Positions 43,634 to 52,333 of a DNA stretch of 57,106 nucleotides are shown one piece after another (within the stretch, counting starts at the first letter, position 1; each line of letters opens with the position of its first letter). The position numbers and the translations under genes were made by a program. This DNA comes from Saprospiraceae bacterium (GTDB taxonomy: Bacteria > Bacteroidota > Bacteroidia > Chitinophagales > Saprospiraceae), in contig JAHDHH010000022.1 of NCBI GenBank assembly GCA_020631405.1, positions 1-57,106 on the forward strand. Reading direction: 5' to 3'. The notes beneath the pieces are model-generated. The model made no database searches, was not told the origin of the DNA, and saw only the letters and a list, made by a program, of their open reading frames with translations.

Positions 43634-45292
43634 ATGAAACAAATAATTCTCACCGTTGTCTGCTTCCTATTTTTGCAGATAATTCTAAAGGGTCAAGTTG
43701 ATTACGACAAGTATCCTCAAGTTTCTTCCTCATACTTCCTTCAAGATGTCTACTTAGTAGAAGACGGAACACCGAAAATGACAAACATTCACCTGAATGA
43801 TGGATTCATAGTACAGGTAGGTAAGTCATTGAAAAGACCTAAAGGAGCAATACAATTAGAGGCTGATTCTATGTATGTCTATCCAGCCTTTATCGATGTG
43901 TTGTCCCATTATGGAATTAAGAAATCAGAGAATAAAGAAAAGGTAGAAATCAAATTTCCAGGTATGCCGCCGGATAAAGAGGCAGGGATCACACCAGATT
44001 TGTCTGCTCAAGATTTGATTGCAAGTAGTACACCTGATTTTTCAAAGTTGAGGGACAATGGATATGCCATCAGCCAGATAGCTAATAAGTATGGGATGCT
44101 TCCAGGATCGACAACTATAGCGCTATTGGTTGACGATAAGTCAAAGAGGGTGTTTACAGATAAAACTAACCAATTTGGACAGTTTGAAGCAGCTAGTGGA
44201 ATCTACCCAGCTACCATCATAGGTATCATGGCTAAGTTCAGAGATCTCTACAGAAATGCAGAAGTACTCAAGAAAAACAAAGACACCTACTCCAGATCAT
44301 CAGCTAATGCCCAGATGCCATCTTCCTCTGATGCTATCGAGGCCTTAGTACCACTTACACTGAAGCAGCAGACTATGTACTTCTACCCAGAAAAGAAATT
44401 GAATACACTGAGAGCTATCCGGCTTAAGAAAGAATTAGGTTTCAACATGAATTTGGTAGGAATTGAAGATATCGCTGGATTAGAAGACCTAATTTTAAAA
44501 GAAAATATACCTCTTGCACTTAGCATTGCACTACCAAAAGAAATCAAAGAAGAAAAACAAGATTCCACTGCCCAAGAAGTAAGTGAGGAAGTAAAAGCCT
44601 TGACAGAAAGAAGGATGAAGGCCTATAAACAGAGAATGAGCCTTGCTTCCTATTTAGAAAGTAAGTCAGTCCCATTTGCCTTCTCTTTGGGGAGTGATAC
44701 TGGTAATGACTTAAAAAAGAATCTGAAAAGACTTATTGACAGCGGATTAACAGAGCAAGGTGCCATTGATGCTTTGACAATCAATGCAGCAACAATGTTA
44801 GGGATTGCAGATGTAGCAGGTAGTGTCACCAAAGGTAAGTTTAGTAACTTAATGATAACTGATGCTCCGTACTTTGATGAGAAGTCCAATATCAGAATGA
44901 TGGTCGTAGGATCAGAGACCTATGAGTATGAAGTCAAGACTAAAGAAGACAAACCTGCTGACGAAAGCCTTGCTATCGAAGGTGTCTGGGATTTTAGCCT
45001 TGATACTCCAGGTGGTAAAGAGACAGGGACTATCAAGATAGAAAAGGTAGGAGATAGTTACACCATATATACTGCCTCATCTGACGATCCAAGTGATCCA
45101 GAAATCAATGAAGATGTGTCACTAAGTGGTAATACCTTAGAGTATGGGTTCGATATGACGGATGATGGATTTACGATGCCACTATCATTTTCATTGCAAT
45201 TCACCGATTCCGAAACAATGGGAGGCTCAGTTAGCCTCGGAGAATACGGTGCATTTCCAATTTCAGCAAATAAAGTTAGTTCACCAGAATAA
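43634..45292 (+). CDS. Exported amidohydrolase-family protein with degenerate metal site
   Basis: A 552-residue protein with a signal peptide (residues 1-20). The amidohydrolase scaffold is visible (YLVEDGTPKMTNIHLNDG start, YPAFIDVLSHYG, ending LTINAATMLGIADVAGSVTKGKFSNLMI). The metal motif PGxxDxHxH has become AFIDVLSH, with Leu90 for the first His and only His92 left. A charged insert (EEKQDSTAQEVSEEVKAL) occurs near 305-325. An extra beta-barrel-like domain (about 450-552, IEGVWDFSLDTPGGKETG) is attached at the C-terminus. Catalysis is doubtful; it may be a non-catalytic partner of the next protein. First gene of a compact operon. Confidence 0.85.
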   Translation: MKQIILTVVCFLFLQIILKGQVDYDKYPQVSSSYFLQDVYLVEDGTPKMTNIHLNDGFIVQVGKSLKRPKGAIQLEADSMYVYPAFIDVLSHYGIKKSENKEKVEIKFPGMPPDKEAGITPDLSAQDLIASSTPDFSKLRDNGYAISQIANKYGMLPGSTTIALLVDDKSKRVFTDKTNQFGQFEAASGIYPATIIGIMAKFRDLYRNAEVLKKNKDTYSRSSANAQMPSSSDAIEALVPLTLKQQTMYFYPEKKLNTLRAIRLKKELGFNMNLVGIEDIAGLEDLILKENIPLALSIALPKEIKEEKQDSTAQEVSEEVKALTERRMKAYKQRMSLASYLESKSVPFAFSLGSDTGNDLKKNLKRLIDSGLTEQGAIDALTINAATMLGIADVAGSVTKGKFSNLMITDAPYFDEKSNIRMMVVGSETYEYEVKTKEDKPADESLAIEGVWDFSLDTPGGKETGTIKIEKVGDSYTIYTASSDDPSDPEINEDVSLSGNTLEYGFDMTDDGFTMPLSFSLQFTDSETMGGSVSLGEYGAFPISANKVSSPE

Positions 45293-45301
45293 AGACAAAT
45301 T

Positions 45302-46648
45302 ATGCAACAAAGAAGTAGATTATATCTTATTGCCAGCATTATAGCCCTTACGCTTCAAGTATTTGGTCAGTCTACTGGTGATATTTTAATTAAAAATGGT
45401 ACCGTCATCACTATAGAAGATGGGATCAAAGAACAGACTGACATCCTCATCAGAAATGGTAAAATAAGCCAAATTGGAGAAGGTTTATCAGCAAGTAATA
45501 TTACAGAAATAGATGCAGAAGGGATGTATGTCATGCCTGGCATTGTTGATGCTCACAGTCATATAGGTATAGATGCCGTCAATGAAGCTACTAACCCTGT
45601 AACTGCAGAAGTTTGGGTAGGTGATGCAATCAATCCCTTTGATGTTGGCCTCTATAGAGCCCTAGCTGGTGGAGTGACAATCTCCCACGCAATGCATGGT
45701 TCAGCGAATGCAATTGGAGGTCAATGTGAGACGATTAAGCATAGATGGGGAGACCTTGATCCAGAAAATTGGAGGATGAAGGATGCCCCGCGAACAATCA
45801 AATTTGCTCTCGGAGAGAACCCAATGAGGGTGCATGGAGAAGGTAAAAATGTAGCTCCACGAACCAGGATGGGTATCGAACAAGAATTTCGGAGGTCATT
45901 TGCAGCAGCTAAAGAATACAAGGCTAAAAAAGCCAAGGCTGGAACAACAGGTCAAATGCCTGAGTATAGCTTAAGATTAGAAACCTTGGCAGATATTTTG
46001 GATGGTAAGATTATTATTCACTGTCACTCGTATAGAGCCGATGAAATCCTCATGTTGATGAATGTCTTAGAAGACTATGGTGTGGACAAGATTTGTTTCC
46101 AGCATGTCAATGAAGGCTTTAAGGTAGCTCCTGAATTAGCAGAGTTTGGAGCCTATGCTTCTGTCTTCTCTGATTGGTGGGCCTATAAGTTTGAGGTATA
46201 CTATTCGACTGCCTACAATGCTACGATTTTGACTAGAAATAATGTCATCACTTCCATTAACTCAGATTCGAGAGAGTTGATCAGGCATCTTTATCATGAG
46301 GCTGCTAAGACTCAACGATATGGTGACTTGACTGACAATGAAGCGCTAAAACTCATTACCATCAATCCAGCCATACAACTCGGAATAGATGATAGGGTAG
46401 GAAGTATCAAAGTCGGAAAGGATGGAGATATCGTCATTTTTAAAGGGCATCCACTGTCCATTTATGGTACACCACAATACACAATAGTTGATGGTGTGGT
46501 AAGGTTTGACATCAATGAAGACCCAGATGATATTAGAGTCGATGTAGATCCTACCGTAGAGATTCCAGCATTTTACGAACAATCAGTATATGACCACGAA
46601 GCAGAAGGTTGTATGCAAGGTGTATCAACTCATTCTCACCAACACTAA
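45302..46648 (+). CDS. Exported metal-dependent amidohydrolase (catalytically complete)
   Basis: A 448-residue exported enzyme with a signal peptide (residues 1-23). The metal ligands are present: His85 and His87 in VMPGIVDAHSHIG, later His in IIIHCHSYRA (near 240), His in CFQHVNEG (near 268) and the catalytic Asp in SINSDSREL (near 322). The composite beta domain closes with GSIKVGKDGDIVIFKG. The C-terminus has a Cys/His-rich end (EGCMQGVSTHSHQH). The fold matches imidazolonepropionase/dipeptidase-like amidohydrolases; the substrate is unknown. It lies nine bases after the degenerate paralog and 12 bases before another. Confidence 0.9.
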   Translation: MQQRSRLYLIASIIALTLQVFGQSTGDILIKNGTVITIEDGIKEQTDILIRNGKISQIGEGLSASNITEIDAEGMYVMPGIVDAHSHIGIDAVNEATNPVTAEVWVGDAINPFDVGLYRALAGGVTISHAMHGSANAIGGQCETIKHRWGDLDPENWRMKDAPRTIKFALGENPMRVHGEGKNVAPRTRMGIEQEFRRSFAAAKEYKAKKAKAGTTGQMPEYSLRLETLADILDGKIIIHCHSYRADEILMLMNVLEDYGVDKICFQHVNEGFKVAPELAEFGAYASVFSDWWAYKFEVYYSTAYNATILTRNNVITSINSDSRELIRHLYHEAAKTQRYGDLTDNEALKLITINPAIQLGIDDRVGSIKVGKDGDIVIFKGHPLSIYGTPQYTIVDGVVRFDINEDPDDIRVDVDPTVEIPAFYEQSVYDHEAEGCMQGVSTHSHQH

Positions 46649-46660
46649 ATCACTAGCAAT

Positions 46661-47938
46661 ATGAATTACAAATTACATATCATCATAGCGCTGTTGCTAT
46701 CAAGTATAGCCTTAGTTGGACAGCAGGTACAGAAAAGCACTTTAGGTTCTGTTGTATTAAAGAATGCAGAAATCTACACAATCACTAATGGAGTCATCAC
46801 TGGTGACATACATATAGATAATAATGACATAAAAGCCATTGGCAGAGACCTACAAGTTCAAGATGCCACTGAGATTGATTGCACAGGTAAGCGTATCTAT
46901 CCAGGATTTGTTGACAGTGGTTGTAAGATAGGATTAGCGGAGATTAGTTCTATTAGTTTGACCAAAGATTTCAATGAGATAGGAACGTTCACGCCGCATA
47001 TGAGAGCTCTTACTGCAGTCAATCCAAGTTCTGTCCACATCCCAATCACGAGAGTCAATGGAGTGACTTCAGCATTGACCTACCCAGAAGGCTCTTTGTT
47101 TGCTGGAAAAGCGGCTTTGATTCACTTGCAGGGCTATACTCCTGATCAGATGTCTGGAGGGTTTGAAGCTGGTGTGCTTAAGTGGCCTGCTTCTGGAAGA
47201 AGAGGTAGATGGGACAGAAGGTCTGATGAAGATATCGAAAAAGATAAGAAGAAGGCTCTAACCAAACTCAATGGGTTTTGGAAGAATGTCAAAGTATACT
47301 CAGAGCTAGATGGTGATAAAGGTTATAATCCTCAGATGGAGGCTTTAGAGAGTGTTGCAAATGGTGATGAGCCACTACTTATTGAAGTCAACAAAAAAGA
47401 AGACATCTTAGCGGCACTAGCCTGGGTGAATGAAGAAGGTGTCAAGGCTATTTTTACTGGAGTTTCAGAAGGTTGGAGAGTAGCAGATAGCTTGGCAAAG
47501 TATGATATACCGGCGATAGTTGGTCCAATACTACAGAACCCGTCAAGAGCTAGTGATAGTTATGATGCTCCTTATAAGAATGCAGGTCTTCTTCAACAAG
47601 CTGGAGTACTCGTTGCTATTAGGACAACAGAGTCTGAGAATGTCAGAAACCTACCATTTAATGCGGGATTCGCAGCTAACTACGGTATGGGAGTTGAAGA
47701 GGCCTTGAAAGCAATCACGATTAATCCAGCGAAAATATTTGGTGTTGATGACAAGGTCGGTAGTATCGAAGAGGGAAAATCAGCAAATCTATTCGTTTGT
47801 GATGGTGATCCTTTCGAGATGAAAACTAGGATTTCTCATGTATTTATCAATGGTTGGAATATCCCAATCGAAAGCAGGCAGACCTTGCTTTATGATGAAT
47901 ATCTGAATAGAGACCCAGGATTAGAATTAAAAGATTAA
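46661..47938 (+). CDS. Exported amidohydrolase-family protein without the metal motif
   Basis: A 425-residue paralog of the two preceding genes, with a signal peptide (residues 1-20). The usual PGxxDxHxH reads YPGFVDSGCKIG, with Gly87 and Lys89 in place of both His. The scaffold is otherwise kept: NNDIKAIGRDLQVQDATEID, LKAITINPAKIFGVDDKVGS and EEGKSANLFVCDGDPFEM. It is probably non-catalytic, a pseudo-enzyme that may pair with the active middle paralog. The ABC ATPase gene follows 11 bases later. Confidence 0.87.
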   Translation: MNYKLHIIIALLLSSIALVGQQVQKSTLGSVVLKNAEIYTITNGVITGDIHIDNNDIKAIGRDLQVQDATEIDCTGKRIYPGFVDSGCKIGLAEISSISLTKDFNEIGTFTPHMRALTAVNPSSVHIPITRVNGVTSALTYPEGSLFAGKAALIHLQGYTPDQMSGGFEAGVLKWPASGRRGRWDRRSDEDIEKDKKKALTKLNGFWKNVKVYSELDGDKGYNPQMEALESVANGDEPLLIEVNKKEDILAALAWVNEEGVKAIFTGVSEGWRVADSLAKYDIPAIVGPILQNPSRASDSYDAPYKNAGLLQQAGVLVAIRTTESENVRNLPFNAGFAANYGMGVEEALKAITINPAKIFGVDDKVGSIEEGKSANLFVCDGDPFEMKTRISHVFINGWNIPIESRQTLLYDEYLNRDPGLELKD

Positions 47939-47949
47939 GCATTTCAAAT

Positions 47950-48588
47950 TTGGCAATACAGACATCAAGCGTTCTACATAAGTTTTCGAATGGTTATCAA
48001 ATTGAGTTTCCAGACATTGATCTAAACACTGGTGACTCTGCCTTGCTCATTGGTAATTCAGGAGTAGGTAAGACTACTTTACTTCACATATTGGGTGGCT
48101 TACTTAAACCAACCAAAGGTGAGGTGAATATTATAGGAGAATCTATTTATAATAAGCGCAATGCAGACTTAGATAACTTCAGAGGTCACCACCTTGGCGT
48201 AGTATTTCAAAAGCCTCACTTCATGACTTCCTTATCTGCAAAAGAAAACCTAGAACTTGCATTGAAAGTATCTGGAGTTAGGACTCAAAGTGGAAAGATA
48301 GAAGAGATTGCAGACTTGCTTGGTATCTCACATCGCCTTCAAGCAAAAGTAAATGAGATGTCGCAAGGAGAGCTACAAAGGCTATCTATAGCTAGAGCTT
48401 GCATCAAATCTCCTAAGGTATTATTGGCAGATGAACCCACCTCTGCGCTAGATGATAAGAATACCGAAGAAGTCATAAAGGTGTTGAAAGACATGCAGAA
48501 CGCTACTCAAGCCACTCTAGTCATAGTTACCCATGATGCAAGACTCAAGGATTCTTTTGAAAATGTGATTCAACTCAAGTCGTCATGA
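47950..48588 (+). CDS. ABC transporter ATP-binding protein (ZrgC/LolD/MacB-like)
   Basis: A 212-residue cytoplasmic ATPase. Walker A GNSGVGKTT (residues 35-43), Q-loop VVFQKPHF, signature MSQGELQR, Walker B VLLADEPTS and the H-loop THD are all intact. The start codon is TTG at 47950. It overlaps the permease start by ATGA. Context with a His-rich permease and a DUF3299-like protein suggests a metal, probably zinc, transporter rather than lipoprotein export. Confidence 0.9.
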   Translation: MAIQTSSVLHKFSNGYQIEFPDIDLNTGDSALLIGNSGVGKTTLLHILGGLLKPTKGEVNIIGESIYNKRNADLDNFRGHHLGVVFQKPHFMTSLSAKENLELALKVSGVRTQSGKIEEIADLLGISHRLQAKVNEMSQGELQRLSIARACIKSPKVLLADEPTSALDDKNTEEVIKVLKDMQNATQATLVIVTHDARLKDSFENVIQLKSS

Positions 48589-49856
48589 AAGTAAGTCAAG
48601 TAGCATGGAAGAATGTAGTGAGTGAGCCAGCTCAACTATTGCTCAATCTCACCTTGTTCGCATTAGGTATTGGGCTAAGCTTATATCTAATATTGATCAA
48701 TGACCAGGTCAAACAATCATTCGAGAAGAATATGGCTGGTATCGATATGGTCATTGGTGCTAAGGGTAGTGACCTCCAGATGATTTTTTGTAGTATGTAT
48801 CATATTGACAACCCTACTGGTAATATCACAATAGAGGAAGCTAAGCCATTTCTCAAAGCAGAGCATCCTTTGATTGCCCAGAGTGTGCCATTGGCCTTGG
48901 GTGACAACTATAAAGGCTATAGAATAGTTGGTACGGACTATGAAATATTAACACTATATAATGCAGCTCTAGGACAAGGGAATTTGTGGACTCACTCAGG
49001 TGAAGTGACAGTAGGCTATGCGGTTGCTTCAATCTTAAATATGACAATAGGAGACCATTTCTTGTCATCTCATGGTCTAGATGATGGAGAAGATATGGAA
49101 CACGAGCACAAGATGACAGTTGTAGGCATATTGGAGCCATCAGGCACGGTGTTGGACAACCTGATTTTGACCTCCCCTTATAGTGTTTGGGATAATCACT
49201 CTGACCATACTGACCACTCTGACCATGCTCATAATCATGATGATCACGACCACCACCATCACCATGTTGATATGAATGACAGAGACCACCTACTTACACA
49301 TGGAGATCAGGAGTTGACAAATATTCTTATCAAGTTCAAGAATAACAAGAATTTCCAAGCGCTTAGCCTACCGCGAAATATTAAGAAGCATACAAACATG
49401 CAAGCAGCTAGTCCACCCATGATTTTGAATCAATTTTATGATAGAATGGGTATAGGGTTCAAGATCTTATCTTGGTTGGCGATTTTGATAAGTATAGTGT
49501 CGTCATTGAGTATATTCATTTCTTTGTATAATGCATTACGCAAAAGAAAATACCAATTGGCGATACTTAGAGTTGAAGGAGCATCAAGAGGATTTTTGTT
49601 TCTGTTGATTATTGTTGAGGGATTGCTAATTGCTTTGATTGGCTATGTTGTAGGTCTAGTATTAGCCTATTTAGGATATATTATGACAGCAGGACAAGTC
49701 AGAGACAGGTTTCAGTACATTTGGGATACCTTACCTTGGCACCCTGGAGTAATTTGGTTTGCATTGATTGCAGGCTTAATTGGCATTATTGCTAGCCTTA
49801 TCCCAGCTTTTTCAGCGTATAAACTAGACATACACAAGACACTTTCGCAAGAATAG
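48585..49856 (+). CDS. ABC permease (FtsX type) with a histidine-rich extracytoplasmic loop
   Basis: A 423-residue inner-membrane permease. One helix lies near 18-40, a periplasmic domain near 45-290, and three helices near 295-320, 340-365 and 390-412. Between about residues 204 and 242 the periplasmic domain holds a His/Asp-rich tract with 14 His, including a run of five; the tract reads in short His-Ser-Asp and His-Thr-Asp repeats. Such tracts bind zinc or other transition metals. The remaining fold matches LolE/MacB-type permeases such as ZrgB. It probably works with the preceding ATPase and the DUF3299-like protein encoded after it. Confidence 0.88.
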   Translation: MKVSQVAWKNVVSEPAQLLLNLTLFALGIGLSLYLILINDQVKQSFEKNMAGIDMVIGAKGSDLQMIFCSMYHIDNPTGNITIEEAKPFLKAEHPLIAQSVPLALGDNYKGYRIVGTDYEILTLYNAALGQGNLWTHSGEVTVGYAVASILNMTIGDHFLSSHGLDDGEDMEHEHKMTVVGILEPSGTVLDNLILTSPYSVWDNHSDHTDHSDHAHNHDDHDHHHHHVDMNDRDHLLTHGDQELTNILIKFKNNKNFQALSLPRNIKKHTNMQAASPPMILNQFYDRMGIGFKILSWLAILISIVSSLSIFISLYNALRKRKYQLAILRVEGASRGFLFLLIIVEGLLIALIGYVVGLVLAYLGYIMTAGQVRDRFQYIWDTLPWHPGVIWFALIAGLIGIIASLIPAFSAYKLDIHKTLSQE

Positions 49857-49983
49857 TATCGAATGACATAACGTGGAAATTGGACTAATTGACCAATAAA
49901 TTTATATATTTTCACACCTGTTAACCTCATTATAACAGCCAAGTACTTGTGCAATACCAGCATTCTAAACTACATTTACCATT

Positions 49984-50418
49984 ATGAAACATATTACTAT
50001 TTTGATTTGCTTCTTATGTATGGCTTCTTCAATGATGGCACAAACAGAAAATGTTTGGAAGACATTGTCCAAGATTACCTACAAAAAACAAATGGATGAG
50101 ATACTTGGGTTTAATGTAGACGTTCCAGTGTTCGGTGATGATATCAAAGCGATTGATGGCCAGGAAATCATCATCAAAGGATACATCATACCTGTAGAAG
50201 GATACAAGTCTCACAAAGAGTTTGTATTCTCAGCCTTCCCTTACAATATGTGCTTTTTCTGTGGTGGTGCTGGACCTGAAACAGTGATGGAAGTGTATGC
50301 CTCAGAACCCATCAAGTACTCAGCTAAACAAGTCACCATTAAAGGTATACTTGAGTTGAATGATCAAGACATTAATAGATTGATGTACGCCATTAACAAA
50401 GCAGAGCTAGTTAAGTAG
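49984..50418 (+). CDS. Exported DUF3299-like protein with CxxC motif
   Basis: A 144-residue protein with a signal peptide (residues 1-18, cut after MMA). The mature part is an OB-like beta domain: GQEIIIKGYIIPVEG, EFVFSAFPYNMCFFCGGAGPETVMEV and KQVTIKGILELN. The conserved CFFCGGAGPET block is typical of DUF3299 proteins, which often occur beside ABC-type zinc systems. The CxxC may bind metal. It follows the permease after a 127-base gap and might use its own promoter. Confidence 0.8.
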   Translation: MKHITILICFLCMASSMMAQTENVWKTLSKITYKKQMDEILGFNVDVPVFGDDIKAIDGQEIIIKGYIIPVEGYKSHKEFVFSAFPYNMCFFCGGAGPETVMEVYASEPIKYSAKQVTIKGILELNDQDINRLMYAINKAELVK

Positions 50419-50458
50419 CACATCCTCTTTATATATGGTGATCTGTTACATAAGCCTC

Positions 50459-52123
50459 CTAGAGGTTTTCATCCCTAAGCACCCGTCTTAGTATCTTTCC
50501 AACATTAGTTTTTGGCAGTTCCTCTCTGAATTCTACCGTCCGTGGTATTTTGTAACCAGTTAAGTTTTCTCTGCAGTATGCGATGAGTTCATCCTGTGTC
50601 AGTGACTTATCACTTTTTACAACATATAGTTTTACACATTCTCCAGATTTCTCATCAGGAATACCAACTGCAGCACATTCATTGACCTTTGCATGTCCAG
50701 CCACTACATCTTCAATCTCATTCGGATAGACATTGAAGCCTGATACAAGAATCATATCCTTCTTTCTATCCACTATTCTGAAGTACCCATCTTCCTCCAT
50801 TAGCCCAATGTCCCCAGTACATAACCAACCATCAACGATAGTTTCCGCAGTCTCCTTTGGTCTATTGTAGTAGCCCTTCATGACCTGTGGTCCTTTTACC
50901 TGTATTTCACCGACATCGCCTACCTTACCTATCTCACCACTTTCTGTTTTGATTCTCACATCAGTCGAAGGTATTGGCATACCAATAGTGCCAAGTCTAG
51001 CATTTCCATTAAATGGATTAGCAGTAATTACTGGACTAGCCTCCGTCATACCGTAGCCTTCTACGAGCCTCAATCCCGTTAATTCCTCGAAGGCCTTTGC
51101 TACTGGTTTTTGGACAGCGGTACCACCACCCATTGCAGCTTTTAGATTAGAGAAATCAAGTTTTTGAAATTCCTTATGATTATTTAGTGCATTAAACAAG
51201 GTATTGACACCTGTCACAGCATTGATTTTGTTCTTTTTAAACTCTTTTACTAAGCTATCTAGATCTCTTGGATTAGTGACGAGAACTGACATAGCACCAA
51301 AACTCATCATTGAGAGTAAGTTAACTGAAAAGGCAAAAATATGGTAGAGTGGGAGAGGACATAGTGCTACTTCACCTTCCCCTTCGAATTTATCTGCAAA
51401 CCATACCTTCATTTGAAGCATATTGGCCACAAGATTTCTATTGGTCAGCATTGCTCCTTTAGATACTCCTGTGGTTCCACCAGTATATTGATGTACTATT
51501 ACCCTATGAGCAGGATTCTCAAATGCCTCAACACTGTGCTTCTTGCCTTCTGACAAGGCAGACTTGAATGAAACAGCTTTCGGAATGCTGTACTTAGGTA
51601 CACCCTTTTTTATAGTTTTTACTGCAAAGTTGATCAACCTACCTTTCACAGCTCCAAGCATTTCTCCAATACTTGTGGTTACTACAACCCCAATATCAGT
51701 CTTGTCGATAATCTTCTCAAGATTATGGGCAAAGTTTTCAGCTATGACAATCCCTTTCACCTCACTATCAGTAAACTGATGAAGCATTTCTCTAGATGTG
51801 TAGAGTGGGTTAGTGTTGACCACAACTAATCCAGCTTTCATGGCTCCAAACAATGCTATTGGAAATTGAAGCAAATTTGGCATCATAATAGCAATTTTAT
51901 CATTTGGCCTGAGGCCTCGATATTGCAGATAACCAGCAAATTGATCTGACATTTGATCTACTTGCTTAAATGTAAGTCGCTTCCCAAAGCATTCAAATGC
52001 TGGTCTGCTACTATACTTTACTAACTGCTCTTTGACAAAGGCAAGTAAGTTATCATATTTGTCAGGGTCTATATTTACTGGGACTCCAGCTGGATAATTT
52101 TTTAACCAAGGATTATTCTCCAT
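50459..52123 (-). CDS. fadD: Long-chain fatty-acid-CoA ligase (AMP-forming)
   Basis: A 554-residue acyl-CoA synthetase. The N-terminus WLKNYPAGVPVNIDPDKYDN matches FadD. Motifs are YTGGTTGVSKGAMLTNRN (ATP/P-loop), GYGMTEASPV, TGDIGLMEEDGYFRIVDRKK and the C-terminal Lys in PKTNVGKILRR. The ATG at 52123 is chosen because it begins MENNPWLKNYP, the family start; a TTG at 52183 adds 20 residues. It is a single minus-strand gene, divergent from rpsA. Confidence 0.92.
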   Translation of the reverse strand: MENNPWLKNYPAGVPVNIDPDKYDNLLAFVKEQLVKYSSRPAFECFGKRLTFKQVDQMSDQFAGYLQYRGLRPNDKIAIMMPNLLQFPIALFGAMKAGLVVVNTNPLYTSREMLHQFTDSEVKGIVIAENFAHNLEKIIDKTDIGVVVTTSIGEMLGAVKGRLINFAVKTIKKGVPKYSIPKAVSFKSALSEGKKHSVEAFENPAHRVIVHQYTGGTTGVSKGAMLTNRNLVANMLQMKVWFADKFEGEGEVALCPLPLYHIFAFSVNLLSMMSFGAMSVLVTNPRDLDSLVKEFKKNKINAVTGVNTLFNALNNHKEFQKLDFSNLKAAMGGGTAVQKPVAKAFEELTGLRLVEGYGMTEASPVITANPFNGNARLGTIGMPIPSTDVRIKTESGEIGKVGDVGEIQVKGPQVMKGYYNRPKETAETIVDGWLCTGDIGLMEEDGYFRIVDRKKDMILVSGFNVYPNEIEDVVAGHAKVNECAAVGIPDEKSGECVKLYVVKSDKSLTQDELIAYCRENLTGYKIPRTVEFREELPKTNVGKILRRVLRDENL

Positions 52124-52232
52124 GTGTAGTTTCTTATTTTGGATTCTAAAGTAATCATTTCTTTTTATACTCTCCAAATACAATTTAGATTATCCGAAAT
52201 AGACTATTTATCACGCTTGTTACTACATGGAC

Positions 52233-52262
52233 TTGCTATTTGTAAAAAATAAAGTACATTTG
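52233..52262 (+). promoter_or_regulatory. Promoter of rpsA
   Basis: TTG at 52233-52235, a 19-base spacer and TACATTTG at 52255-52262 match the Bacteroidota TTG-N19-TAnnTTTG consensus well. Transcription is expected near 52269, giving a leader of about 65 nt. Confidence 0.75.
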
Positions 52263-52295
52263 CACTCTTTTTTGAAAACAATATTACTTAACCCC

Positions 52296-52315
52296 TCCTA
52301 CATTATAAGGTAGGA
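52296..52315 (+). promoter_or_regulatory. Hairpin in the rpsA leader
   Basis: TCCTAC (52296-52301) pairs with GTAGGA (52310-52315) around an eight-base loop, 18 bases before the rpsA ATG. It may mask or position the ribosome site and could serve S1 autoregulation. Confidence 0.45.
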
Positions 52316-52333
52316 TACAAACAAGATTTGATT

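Noticed and set aside
49190..49310. His-codon tract in the permease as a sign of frameshift or repeat expansion
   Set aside because: The frame stays open and the permease fold resumes normally after it; short His/Asp tracts are common in metal transporters.
50455..50475. Short hairpin CCTC-CTA-GAGG at the fadD end as a terminator
   Set aside because: Only a 4-bp stem that overlaps the fadD coding end; too weak to call.
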